Assembly (NCBI GenBank): GCA_947446885.1
Contig: CANFHZ010000014.1
Span: 1 to 37,375, forward strand
Direction of reading: 5' to 3'
DNA length: 37,375 nt
Source: Comamonadaceae bacterium
GTDB lineage: Bacteria; Pseudomonadota; Gammaproteobacteria; Burkholderiales; Burkholderiaceae_C
Below are positions 17,041-24,961 of the stretch, piece after piece (the first letter of the stretch is position 1; every line of letters begins with the position of its first letter). The notes below the pieces were generated by a model that was not told where the DNA came from, did no database searches, and saw only the letters and a list, made by a program, of their open reading frames with translations. The position numbers and the translations under genes are program-made.

Positions 17041-17490
17041 TTAGCTGTTGGCGCGGCGTTTAAGCCAGCGCATCAGGCTGCCCACCACCGGGAGTTTTTC
17101 GTACAGTTCTTCGGCTGCATCCCAGTAATCGCGGTGCAGTTCGATCCGACCCTCGGCATTGAACACCAGGTGCGTTGCGCCAGCGATTTTTTGTTCTGTA
17201 CCGCCGCCGAGGCGGTCCATAAAAAAGTAAAAATCCCAGGTTAAAAAACAATCGGCTCCTTGCGCCACGTGCCGGGTAATCACAAAACGCGGCTGCTGCA
17301 AGGCCACAAACATGTGCGCAAGAATGCCCTGTATCGCGGGCAGGCCGCGAACATCATTGAACGGGTCTTTGAAACGCGCATCTGCCGCATACACCTGCGC
17401 CAAGTGGTTCAGAGTCTGCGGTGTGAGCGTCTCAAAGAACGCGATCACGCCCGCCACGTGTTCCGTGCATGGTGGTGTGGATGTGCTCAT
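17041..17490 (-). CDS. SnoaL/NTF2-like family protein
   Basis: The 149-aa protein has the NTF2-like cone fold pattern: a helix (GVIAFFETLTPQTLNHLAQVY), ADARFKDPFNDVRG near 35-48, a central TWDFYFFMDR strand near 85, and the C-terminal HRDYWDAAEELYEKLPVVG. The HRDYWD end is common in SnoaL-like proteins found with unusual fatty-acid operons. It is the last of eight minus-strand genes and its start overlaps the SDR stop by 4 nt. Likely role: a small enzyme or binding protein acting with the SDR; the exact reaction is unknown. Confidence 0.85.
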   Translation of the reverse strand: MSTSTPPCTEHVAGVIAFFETLTPQTLNHLAQVYAADARFKDPFNDVRGLPAIQGILAHMFVALQQPRFVITRHVAQGADCFLTWDFYFFMDRLGGGTEQKIAGATHLVFNAEGRIELHRDYWDAAEELYEKLPVVGSLMRWLKRRANS

Positions 17491-18269
17491 TGGGTGAACT
17501 TTCGTACCAACGCGAAATACCAGCGGTCGGGCAGCACGCGCAGCAGCTGCATCCAGCGCGTGAAGCGCTTGGGAAATTGAATTTCAAAATCTCCCTCAGC
17601 CCAACCGCTCAGCATGTGCTGCGCTGCCTGTGCCGCGCTGATGAGCGCGGGCATGGCGAAATCATTGACGGCCGTCGCCGGGGTTTCAACAAAGCCGGGG
17701 CTGATGACCGATACCCCCAGGCCTTTGCCGTGCAGGTCCAGGTACAAGCCCTCGGCCAGGTGGGTTAGCGCAGCTTTGGTGGGGCCGTAGACCAGGCCGT
17801 TTGTGAGGCCCCGGTACCCCGCGACGCTGCTGACCAGACTGATATGACCCCTGCCTTGGGCCAGCATCGCCGGCAGCACTGCCGCGAGTACCCGTAGCGC
17901 GCCGTTGTAGTTGACATCCATGTGGCGGATGGCGTCGGTCGCGTCCAAGGCAAACGCGCGCGTGGGGGTGTAGATGCCACTGCAATAGACCACGCAGTCC
18001 ATAGGCCCCAGCGCCAGCACCTGCTGCGCAGCTGCTTGAACGCCGGCGCCATCGCTGACATCCACAGGAATGGCCAGGCTGCCGGGATGTGCCTGCACAA
18101 AACCGGCCAAGGCATGGGCGCGCCGCGCCGATACCACCACCCGCGCCCCGGCCGCGTGCAAGGCGGCGGCGGCGGCCTCACCGATACCACTGCTGGCCCC
18201 GATCAACCACACGGTTTTGCCCTGCCAATCGGCCAGCGGCGGGTTCAGCGGTTTGAAAAACAGTCCCAT
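17487..18269 (-). CDS. short-chain dehydrogenase/reductase (SDR)
   Basis: This 260-aa classical SDR has a Rossmann nucleotide motif GASSGIG at about 24-30, the NAG-equivalent region CSGIYTPT near 95, the Ser of VSSVAG near 145 and the YxxxK catalytic pair in VYGPTKAAL near 160. Residues about 20-110 bind NAD(P)H. An AAAGG element precedes the ATG. It lies 12 nt after the DUF3833 gene and overlaps the SnoaL-like gene. Its place in the lipid operon suggests an acyl-chain carbonyl or hydroxyl substrate, which is inference. Confidence 0.93.
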   Translation of the reverse strand: MGLFFKPLNPPLADWQGKTVWLIGASSGIGEAAAAALHAAGARVVVSARRAHALAGFVQAHPGSLAIPVDVSDGAGVQAAAQQVLALGPMDCVVYCSGIYTPTRAFALDATDAIRHMDVNYNGALRVLAAVLPAMLAQGRGHISLVSSVAGYRGLTNGLVYGPTKAALTHLAEGLYLDLHGKGLGVSVISPGFVETPATAVNDFAMPALISAAQAAQHMLSGWAEGDFEIQFPKRFTRWMQLLRVLPDRWYFALVRKFTQ

Positions 18270-18281
18270 GGCGCCAAACCT

Positions 18282-18815
18282 TTAGCGCTTGCTGAAGGAC
18301 AGCGTGACTTCGCCCAGGTAGATACCGAACTTGCGCATTTGCGCCTTGTTGAGCATGACCCGGTCGTTCATCAAATACATCCAGTCGTCAAACTGCACCT
18401 CGTAAATGGAGCCGTCTACCGGCAGGGCCAGTGTGTAGCGCCAGTTCAGCGCATTGCCCACCGCCTGCCCCTGTGCGCTGCCGATTACATCGTCGGCGCG
18501 GCCCTCGTAGCGTCCATCCGGTAGCGCCTTCAGACGCCAAATGCGGCGTTGCTTGGTGCCGTCGGAGTAGCTGAAGTCCTCGTCCAGCACGCCCTTATCG
18601 CCGTCCCAGCTGCACTGCATCAACACGGTGAAGCGTTTGACGACTTTGCCGGACCAGTCGGTGAAGATGCCGTATGCGTCCAAAGTGCCATTGAAATACT
18701 GGCGCAAATCCAAAGCGGGTTGCTGGCCGGCGTATTCCTCTATCAGGTTGGAAGCGCAGCCGCCCAGTGCCAGCGTACCGGCAGCAGCTGCACCTAAAAG
18801 CAAACGTCGTTTCAT
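18282..18815 (-). CDS. DUF3833 lipoprotein
   Basis: From the ATG at 18815 the product is 177 aa with a lipoprotein signal: MKRRLLLGAAAAGTLALGGC, with the lipobox LGGC at Cys20. The mature part (LRQYFNGTLDAYGIFTDWSG, MQCSWDGDKGVLDEDFSYSDG, DDVIGSAQGQAVGNA, DDWMYLMNDRVMLNKAQMRKFG) is the standard DUF3833 pattern, which resembles lipocalin-like beta-rich proteins. The ATG overlaps the transporter stop by 4 nt. DUF3833 genes regularly sit with CFA-synthase-like and FAD oxidoreductase genes, so a role in lipid binding or delivery in the envelope is inferred. Confidence 0.9.
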   Translation of the reverse strand: MKRRLLLGAAAAGTLALGGCASNLIEEYAGQQPALDLRQYFNGTLDAYGIFTDWSGKVVKRFTVLMQCSWDGDKGVLDEDFSYSDGTKQRRIWRLKALPDGRYEGRADDVIGSAQGQAVGNALNWRYTLALPVDGSIYEVQFDDWMYLMNDRVMLNKAQMRKFGIYLGEVTLSFSKR

Positions 18816-20116
18816 AAAGTCTTTCTGGAGTGGAACACAAACAATAAACCGGCTGCCACGCATTTGAGCGCGCAAGGCAGCAGGCAATAAGCCCAGGTAA
18901 GCGCGTGCAAGGCCTGCGGATCTTGTGCGCCGGGGTGGTAACCCCATGCCGCCAGGGCGGGCAGTGCCAGCCCGGCAGCCAGGGCCAGGTTGAGCTTGGT
19001 CGCACAGCTCCACCAGCCGAAATACGCGCCTTCTTGCGTGCCCGCGTCAGTCCGCGCGCGCTGCGTGATGCCTGCCAGTATGGCTCCGGGCAGCGCCAGA
19101 TCAGCCCCCAACGCCAGCCCGCTACCCGCGCACACGGCGGCGTAGCCCCACGCATCGCCCGGGCCTAGCCCAGCGGCAAACAGGAATACAGCGCATGCCA
19201 GCAGCATGCCAGCGAGCCAGCTGCGCGCCAGACCCCAGTACGCCACCAGCTTCAGCCATGCGCCCAGGCCCAGTGCGCCGCAAACAAAGTAGGTCGCCAA
19301 AAAAACCGGCTGCATGCTGGCCGGGGCTTGCAGCAGGTCTTGGACAAAAAACAGCATCAACGTGGCGGGCAGGGCGCTGGCAATGCCGTTGAGCATGAAC
19401 ACAGTAAACAGCGCACGAAAAGCCGGATTGGAAAACGGCAGTAAGAGCGCGCCATGGTGCGGCCCGGGCCGCGTCACTTGTGGGTCATCAGAGCCCGGCT
19501 GTGGCCCGCTGCGCCAGCCCCACCAGGCCAGCGCCAGCGCCAGCCACAGCAGTGCCACGCTGATTTGCATATCCCACAGCGTGCCCGCCACCGATGCCAC
19601 CAGCACCCCGGCCAGCCCCAGGCCTTCCCGCCAGGCAACGATGCGGGCGCGCTGCAGTGCGTCGCCACCCAGTAGTGCACCCCAAGACTGGTGGCCTATG
19701 GTCAAGGCGCTGAAGGCCAGATAGGTCAGCACCAGACTCGCGGCCAGGTTCAGCAGCAGGGCATCGCCCTGCGTCCACAGTGGAAACCACAGGCCCAAGA
19801 AGCCCGCGCCCAAAGCGGCTGCTGCGCCAGCGCCCCATGCCAGCGCGCGGCGTGTCGAGCCCTCCAATAGCCTGTTTACACCGCGCCCCAGCAGCGGATC
19901 GACCAGCGCGTCGAGTAAACGTGCGCCCAAGAGCATGGCGCCTAAGCTTGCCAGGGGCAGTCCGAAATGCACGGCGTAGTAGTTGGGCAGCAGCACGTAC
20001 AGCGGAAGTGCCACGAAGGCCAGCGCGAAGCCCATCAGTCCGTAGCGCAGCGTAGCCGCGCCGCCCAAGCCTGCCGCCCCCGCTTGCTGTTCGCGGTGTG
20101 GCAGGAGTTTGTCCAT
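18812..20116 (-). CDS. MFS (GPH-like) transporter
   Basis: This 434-aa inner-membrane protein has about 12 membrane segments. The early GARLLDALVDPLLGRGVNR segment (about 63-81) corresponds to the first cytoplasmic-loop motif of glycoside-pentoside-hexuronide/cation symporters (R-x-D-x-x-x-D-P). Its start overlaps the stop of the chalcone-isomerase-like gene by 1 nt (TGATG) and its stop overlaps the DUF3833 start. In this operon type the transporter is more likely to handle a lipid or a related molecule than a sugar; that is inference from context. Confidence 0.88.
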   Translation of the reverse strand: MDKLLPHREQQAGAAGLGGAATLRYGLMGFALAFVALPLYVLLPNYYAVHFGLPLASLGAMLLGARLLDALVDPLLGRGVNRLLEGSTRRALAWGAGAAAALGAGFLGLWFPLWTQGDALLLNLAASLVLTYLAFSALTIGHQSWGALLGGDALQRARIVAWREGLGLAGVLVASVAGTLWDMQISVALLWLALALAWWGWRSGPQPGSDDPQVTRPGPHHGALLLPFSNPAFRALFTVFMLNGIASALPATLMLFFVQDLLQAPASMQPVFLATYFVCGALGLGAWLKLVAYWGLARSWLAGMLLACAVFLFAAGLGPGDAWGYAAVCAGSGLALGADLALPGAILAGITQRARTDAGTQEGAYFGWWSCATKLNLALAAGLALPALAAWGYHPGAQDPQALHALTWAYCLLPCALKCVAAGLLFVFHSRKTL

Positions 20117-20679
20117 CAGTCGCTGGCTCCGGCGAGCAAGTCGTTGCGCATCTTGGGTTCACTGGTGTTCGGTCCGAGCCAGATGCCAAAGAAATAACGG
20201 CTGAATTCCGGGTCGTTGATGCTGGCATGGGCCAGGCCATTGACAAAAAAGCGTATGCCCACGTCGGGCTTGTGGATGGCGGTGATGCGGTCGCCGGATT
20301 TCACGTTCGGAAAAGTCTGGCGCATGGTTTGCAGCCAGGACTTTTCCTTATCGGGGCTGATGCTGCCCACACGGCGCATTTCTTTGAGCGAACGTTCCGC
20401 GATGGCCGGTCCATCAAAGCTGCGCAGGTACACAATTTCCAGCGCAAAAGGCGCGGCGGCGTAGTCGCTGCGTTTAAGCCCTGGGGCAAATAGTTTTGCG
20501 TCGTACAAATCGATGCCGAAAAACCGCATGCGGGATGTGCCCAGGGTGCGGGCGTCCGGCAATTCGGCCTTTACTTCAGCTGCGATGGTGGAGGGGGTGG
20601 TGGTTTGGGCCTGCGCGTGCGGCCCCGTCAGGGCCGTGGTGCACAGCGCCAGAGTGATCCAGAAGCGGGAGTGAATCAT
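20116..20679 (-). CDS. secreted chalcone-isomerase-like protein
   Basis: The ATG at 20679 gives 187 aa with a signal peptide (residues 1-25, cleavage near HAQAQ). The body (LGTSRMRFFGIDLYDAKLF, LEIVYLRSFDGPAIAERSLKEM, GDRITAIHKPDVGIRFFVNG, YFFGIWLGPNTSEPKMRNDLL) matches the bacterial chalcone-isomerase-like family (Chalcone_3 in Pfam as I recall). These are fatty-acid-binding-type folds and lack flavonoid isomerase activity in most cases. The start overlaps the CFA-like stop by 4 nt. A periplasmic fatty-acid carrier or enzyme role is inferred. Confidence 0.87.
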   Translation of the reverse strand: MIHSRFWITLALCTTALTGPHAQAQTTTPSTIAAEVKAELPDARTLGTSRMRFFGIDLYDAKLFAPGLKRSDYAAAPFALEIVYLRSFDGPAIAERSLKEMRRVGSISPDKEKSWLQTMRQTFPNVKSGDRITAIHKPDVGIRFFVNGLAHASINDPEFSRYFFGIWLGPNTSEPKMRNDLLAGASD

Positions 20680-21899
20680 GCGGGCTTTCTCAGCGTGATT
20701 TGCACAACATCCAGGTTGTCTTCTGCAAATCCGGCTTCGCAATAAGCCAGGTAGAACTCCCATATATGCATAAAACGCTGGTCAAAACCGCCCATCAGCA
20801 CATCGGCTCGGCGGGCCAGAAAGCTTTCGCGCCAGCGTTTGAGCGTTTCAGCGTAGTCGTGGCCGAAGGCCAGTTCATTGACCACTTCCAGCCCCGCCGC
20901 CTGCGCCTGGGCCCGCAGGGCCGAGGGGCTGGGTAGGCAGCCGCCCGGGAAGATGTACTGCTGGATGAAGTCGGTGTTGCGCAGGTAGCGCTCGAACAAG
21001 CTGTCGGCGATGACGATGCTTTGGATGCAGGCGCGGCCACCCGGTTTGAGTAAGCGCGCCACGGTCTGGAAGTAGGTGGGCCAGAATTCCTGCCCCACGG
21101 CTTCTAGCATTTCGATGGAGCAAATGGCATCAAAAGGCGCATCGCTAATGTCACGGTAATCCTGCAGGCGCAAATCGACACGCTCAGACAGGCCCAGACG
21201 CTGCATGCGCTGGCGGGCGAAGTCCAGTTGTTCGGTGCTGAGCGTTACGCCGCTGAGATGTGCGTCGAAATCGCGGGCGGCCATTTCGGCCAGCGCGCCC
21301 CAACCGCAACCGATTTCCAGAATCCGTGCCCCAGGAGCGGTACCAAGCTCGGTGAGCGCGCGGCGCACCTTGGCGTTTTGTGCTGCGGTGGTGCTTTGCG
21401 CCAGATCGCCGTCGAACAGGGCGCTGGAATAGTTCATCGATTCGTCCAGCCACAGTGTGTAAAAACTGTTACCCAGGTCGTAATGCGCATGGATGTTTTT
21501 TTTGCTATTGCCCCGCGTGTTGCGTTTGAGCAGGTGCTTGATGCGGTACAGCGCCACGCCCCACCAGCTGCCGAAGATGGCGCGGTCAATCACTTCGCGG
21601 TTGCGGATCAGCAGGCGCAACAGCTCGGTGAGGTTGGAGCTGGTCCAGTCCCCGGCGATGTAGCTTTCGGCAAAACCGATGTCGCCGGACTTGAGCGCGG
21701 CAGCAAAAGGCTTCCAGTTACGCAGCAACAAGGTGCCGTGTGGGGAGGCCTGGTGGCCAAAGCGTTGCACCGATCCATCGGGCAGCTGCACGGTAAGACT
21801 ACCGACTTCCAGGCGGCGAAGCAGCGCAAAAACGGTACGTGCCGCAGCGGGCATGGCGGGAGGCGGGGCTGTAGAGCCCGAGGCGGAGTTGCTGCGCAT
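20676..21899 (-). CDS. CFA-synthase-like fatty acyl methyltransferase
   Basis: With the ATG at 21899 the protein is 407 aa; a TTG at 21947 overlapping the DUF1365 stop would add 16 residues. Neither has a good ribosome site. The SAM-binding motif EIGCGWG lies at 195-201, HYDLGNSFYTLWLD near 139 and LKPGGRACIQSI near 284. Canonical CFA synthases add a methylene bridge to phospholipid double bonds. Two active-site residues of the E. coli enzyme appear changed: Cys139 (YSCAYW) corresponds to Ser159 here (NYSSALF), and His266 (FEHVG) to Ala267 (LEAVG). The later Tyr in GHDYAETL is kept. A methyltransferase making a methylated chain rather than a cyclopropane is possible. Confidence 0.9.
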   Translation of the reverse strand: MRSNSASGSTAPPPAMPAAARTVFALLRRLEVGSLTVQLPDGSVQRFGHQASPHGTLLLRNWKPFAAALKSGDIGFAESYIAGDWTSSNLTELLRLLIRNREVIDRAIFGSWWGVALYRIKHLLKRNTRGNSKKNIHAHYDLGNSFYTLWLDESMNYSSALFDGDLAQSTTAAQNAKVRRALTELGTAPGARILEIGCGWGALAEMAARDFDAHLSGVTLSTEQLDFARQRMQRLGLSERVDLRLQDYRDISDAPFDAICSIEMLEAVGQEFWPTYFQTVARLLKPGGRACIQSIVIADSLFERYLRNTDFIQQYIFPGGCLPSPSALRAQAQAAGLEVVNELAFGHDYAETLKRWRESFLARRADVLMGGFDQRFMHIWEFYLAYCEAGFAEDNLDVVQITLRKPA

Positions 21900-21943
21900 G
21901 GGAAGGGTCAAAAAGTCAAATACAGGCGGAAGAAAAAAACGCG

Positions 21944-22711
21944 TCAACGGGACACAAATTGTTCTGGTGGCGCGGGTTTATGGAAAAAGGGTACGCGTTT
22001 GCGCCAGAGTTGTAGCGCCTGCCAGTGGATACGCCCTATCAGGGCCAGGGTCATCAGCGGATAGCCCCAGGCGGCGCGGCGCAAGCTGCGTGTGCTGATG
22101 GGCTCCAAGTGACCGCTGACGCTGGTTTGCAGAACCGGACCGTCCGCATCGTGCCAGTCGACCCGCGCCACCGTGCGCGTGCGCTGGGCAGTGACCATGA
22201 AACGGAAGCGGTAGCCACCGGCCACGGCGGCGAAGGGCGAGACATGGAACACCTTGGCGCTGCGCAGCTCAGTACCTAGACGCGGGTTCTCGTGCAAATA
22301 ACAATGGCGCTCGCCAAAGGTGTTGTTGACCTCGACCACGATGGCACGCAGGCTTCCGTCGGCGCGGTAGCAGTACCAGAAGCTCACCGGTTTGAAGGTA
22401 AAGCCCCATACGCGCGGGTAGCAGTGCAGCCAGACCTCGCCGTCGGCGTCAAACACAGCGTTGCGCGCCAGCTCTGCGTCCAGCCAACCCAGCGCGCCAC
22501 CGGCTTGCGGCCCGCGTCCATCGCCATGGTCGCGATCGAAAAAGCTGATGGGAGCAAAGCGGTTCAGCGCCAGCCTTGCACTGCCATGCGCGCGCAGGGT
22601 CCGCATGGGCAGCATCAAAAAATAGGTGGGATAGGCAAAGGCATGCGCTGCGGGGCGCAGACGCGTGTGGCGCACCACACCAAAACCGATCAAGGGCTGC
22701 GCCAGGTCCAT
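21944..22711 (-). CDS. DUF1365 family protein
   Basis: The start at ATG 22711 lies 1 nt after the oxidoreductase stop and gives 255 aa; an ATG at 22744 would overlap that gene by 32 nt. Family motifs are clear: GFGVVRHTRLRPAAHAFAYPTYFLML near the N-terminus, FFDRDHGDG near 58, CYPRVWGFTFKPVSFWYCY near 97, and EVNNTFGERHCYL near 125. DUF1365 genes nearly always sit between an FAD oxidoreductase and a CFA-like gene, as here, but the biochemical role is not known to me. Its conserved His, Asp and Tyr residues suggest an enzyme or lipid-binding protein. Confidence 0.92.
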   Translation of the reverse strand: MDLAQPLIGFGVVRHTRLRPAAHAFAYPTYFLMLPMRTLRAHGSARLALNRFAPISFFDRDHGDGRGPQAGGALGWLDAELARNAVFDADGEVWLHCYPRVWGFTFKPVSFWYCYRADGSLRAIVVEVNNTFGERHCYLHENPRLGTELRSAKVFHVSPFAAVAGGYRFRFMVTAQRTRTVARVDWHDADGPVLQTSVSGHLEPISTRSLRRAAWGYPLMTLALIGRIHWQALQLWRKRVPFFHKPAPPEQFVSR

Positions 22712-22712
22712 A

Positions 22713-23999
22713 TCAGGCTGCACCAGCAATCCGCGCAGCCACATCCAGGCCCGATTTCAGTCCATCTTCGTGGAAACCGTAGCCCGTCCAGGCTCCGCAG
22801 AAAAAAGTGCCTTTGTGCCCTTGTAGCGCGGGTAACTCCGCTTGGGCGCGAATGGCTGCGAGATCAAACACCGGGTGCGCATAGTGGAAGCGGCCCAGCG
22901 TTTGCTCCGGGTCGATGGCGTGAACGGGATTGAGCGACACCACCACTGGCTGTGCAAAGGGCAGCGGCTGCAATTTATTGAGCAGGTAATGCAGGCACAC
23001 CCGGGGTTGTGTGGTGCCCGGGGCACTGCCCTGGTAATTCCAGGCAGCCCAGGCGGCGCGGCGGCGTGGGAGCACGCTGGCATCGGTGTGCAGTACGGCC
23101 ACATTGGGCTGGTAGGGAATGGCGCTGAGCACTTCGCGCTCGGCGGTGCTGGCATCGGCCAGCAAAGCCAGCGCCTGATCGGAGTGGGTGGCGAAGACCA
23201 CGCGGTCGAACTGTTCGGTGTGGGTGCCGCTGGCGTCTCGGAATTGCACTGCAACGCCGTCCGTGGCGCGCCGTACGCTGAGCACCGGCGTGTTCAGCCG
23301 CCGGTCGGGTAGCTGGGCAAGGATTTTCTCGACGTACTGGCGCGCACCGCCAGGCACTGTCCACCAGGCAGGACGGTTGCTGACCTGCATGAGTCCGTGG
23401 TTGTGGCAAAAGCGGATCATGGTCGCGACCGGGAACGCCAGCATCTGCTGGGTCGGGCAGCTCCAGATGCAACCCAGCATGGGCAAAAAATACCAGTCGC
23501 GGAACTCGGCGCTGAAGTGCTGTGCATCCAAAAACGCGCGCAGTGGCTGGTTCAGTTCGGTCTCGCGCTGGCGCTCTGCAATACCGGTGCAGATGCGGTT
23601 AAAGCGCAAGATGTCACGCAACATGCGCCAAAAGCCGGGGCGCAGCAGATTGACCGGCTGGGCGAACACCGTGGCTAGGCTGGAGCCGCTCCACTCCAGC
23701 TGGCCCGCACCCCGCGCCACCTGCACTGAAAATGACATGTCTGACTTGGTGCTGGGCACGCCGAGTTCGGCAAACAGGGCGATCAATTGCGGGTAGGTGC
23801 GTTCGTTAAAAACCAGAAACCCGGTGTCCACGCCGTGGGTGAGCGGGCCATCGGGTGTGGGAAGTGTGATGTCGACCGTGTGGGTGTGACCGCCGAAGTA
23901 GCTGGCGGCCTCGAACAGCGTGATGTCGGCGCGCCCGCGAAGGCCGTGGGCTGCGGCTAGACCGGAAATTCCTGAACCAATAATTGCGATCCGCTGCAT
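22713..23999 (-). CDS. FAD-dependent oxidoreductase (flavin amine oxidase family)
   Basis: The 428-aa protein begins with a dinucleotide-binding motif GSGISGLAAAHGL (about 8-20), followed by ExxxxxGGH (LFEAASYFGGHTHTV near 30-44). GFLVFNERTYPQL near 62 and the C-terminal GAWTGYGFHEDGLKSGLDVA (about 400-419) complete the FAD site. It resembles phytoene-desaturase/amine-oxidase relatives found beside DUF1365 and CFA-like genes. In Rhodobacter such enzymes are linked to unusual (furan) fatty-acid formation, so an acyl-chain desaturation role is plausible but not shown. It is the first gene of the operon; its promoter-like element is at 24006-24011. Confidence 0.93.
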   Translation of the reverse strand: MQRIAIIGSGISGLAAAHGLRGRADITLFEAASYFGGHTHTVDITLPTPDGPLTHGVDTGFLVFNERTYPQLIALFAELGVPSTKSDMSFSVQVARGAGQLEWSGSSLATVFAQPVNLLRPGFWRMLRDILRFNRICTGIAERQRETELNQPLRAFLDAQHFSAEFRDWYFLPMLGCIWSCPTQQMLAFPVATMIRFCHNHGLMQVSNRPAWWTVPGGARQYVEKILAQLPDRRLNTPVLSVRRATDGVAVQFRDASGTHTEQFDRVVFATHSDQALALLADASTAEREVLSAIPYQPNVAVLHTDASVLPRRRAAWAAWNYQGSAPGTTQPRVCLHYLLNKLQPLPFAQPVVVSLNPVHAIDPEQTLGRFHYAHPVFDLAAIRAQAELPALQGHKGTFFCGAWTGYGFHEDGLKSGLDVAARIAGAA

Positions 24000-24005
24000 C
24001 GCAAA

Positions 24006-24011
24006 ACTATA
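24006..24011 (-). promoter_or_regulatory. -10-like hexamer (TATAGT) of the lipid operon
   Basis: TATAGT on the minus strand ends exactly 6 nt before the oxidoreductase ATG (23999). A TTGCTG lies 19 nt further up (24031-24036) as a possible -35. There is no Shine-Dalgarno, so the operon mRNA may be leaderless. No ECF-sigma/ChrR gene is present in the window. Confidence 0.45.
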
Positions 24012-24076
24012 CGGTAGTTTCCCGACATGGCAGCAATGTCTTGCGCCTTAGGGCCATTTCTTTGTGGCCCGCCCTC

Positions 24077-24082
24077 TAGAAT
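24077..24082 (+). promoter_or_regulatory. -10-like hexamer (TAGAAT) of the diiron gene
   Basis: TAGAAT ends exactly 6 nt before the ATG at 24089, with no Shine-Dalgarno between. It faces the TATAGT element of the divergent operon within the same 89-bp gap. Confidence 0.45.
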
Positions 24083-24088
24083 GCCTGC

Positions 24089-24961
24089 ATGTTGTACCCC
24101 GAATTGTTCCGCCAGTTGGAGTCCGTGCGTTGGGATATGGAGCGCGATATTCCCTGGGCGGCGTTTGACGGCGACGCCTTGAGTGATGAGCAGGCGGCCA
24201 CGATCAAAATGAATGCCATCACCGAATGGGCTGCCTTGCCTGCGACTGAAATGTTTTTGCGCGACAACCGCAGTGACAGTGATTTTTCGGCCTTCATGTC
24301 GATTTGGTTTTTTGAAGAACAGAAACATGCACTGGTGCTGATGGAGTATCTGCGACGCTTCCGCCCGGACATGGTTCCCACTGAAGCCGAGCTGCACGCC
24401 GTGCGTTTTGAATTTGACCCAGCCCCGGCGCTGGAGACCCTGATGCTGCATTTTTGCGGCGAAATCCGCCTCAACCATTGGTACCGCCGCGCCGCCCAGT
24501 GGCATACCGAGCCGGTGATCAAAACGATTTACACCACGCTCAGCCAGGATGAGGCCCGCCATGGAGGTGCCTACCTGAAGTACATGAAACGGGCCATCAG
24601 CACCTTTGGATTGGAAGCCAAGGCGGCTTTTGCCAAAGTCGGTGTGCTCATGGGCAGCGCACGGCGCACGGCGCAGGCTTTGCACCCCACCAATTTGCAT
24701 GTCAATAAGGCGATGTTCCCGCGCGATACGGTGCAAAGCCGTTTGCCCAATCCGCAGTGGCTGGAGCACTGGTTGGACCACCAGATCCGCTTTGACGCCA
24801 CCTGGGAAGGCAAGGTGGTTGAGCGCATCTTGCACAACCTGAGCCTCTTGATGGAACGCAGTTTTTCTACGGTTCAAGAACTCAACAAATACCGCAAAGA
24901 GCTTGCTGCTGAACTGCAACGCGAACTTGGTGCCAGCACGGGCACGCGCGGCGCGGTATGA
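24089..24961 (+). CDS. ferritin-like / acyl-ACP-desaturase-like diiron protein
   Basis: The 290-aa helical protein carries two diiron ligand motifs: EEQKH (about 76-80) and DEARHGG (about 152-158). Further acidic ligand candidates are E46 in the ITEWAALPATEMF helix and E129 in CGEIRLNHWYRR. The spacing fits the soluble acyl-ACP desaturase / ribonucleotide-reductase-like superfamily. Such enzymes use O2 to desaturate or hydroxylate acyl chains, or serve as iron or peroxide handlers. It is divergent from the lipid operon and overlaps rfaE2 by 4 nt (ATGA). A role in lipid modification is attractive but inferred from position. Confidence 0.8.
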   Translation: MLYPELFRQLESVRWDMERDIPWAAFDGDALSDEQAATIKMNAITEWAALPATEMFLRDNRSDSDFSAFMSIWFFEEQKHALVLMEYLRRFRPDMVPTEAELHAVRFEFDPAPALETLMLHFCGEIRLNHWYRRAAQWHTEPVIKTIYTTLSQDEARHGGAYLKYMKRAISTFGLEAKAAFAKVGVLMGSARRTAQALHPTNLHVNKAMFPRDTVQSRLPNPQWLEHWLDHQIRFDATWEGKVVERILHNLSLLMERSFSTVQELNKYRKELAAELQRELGASTGTRGAV

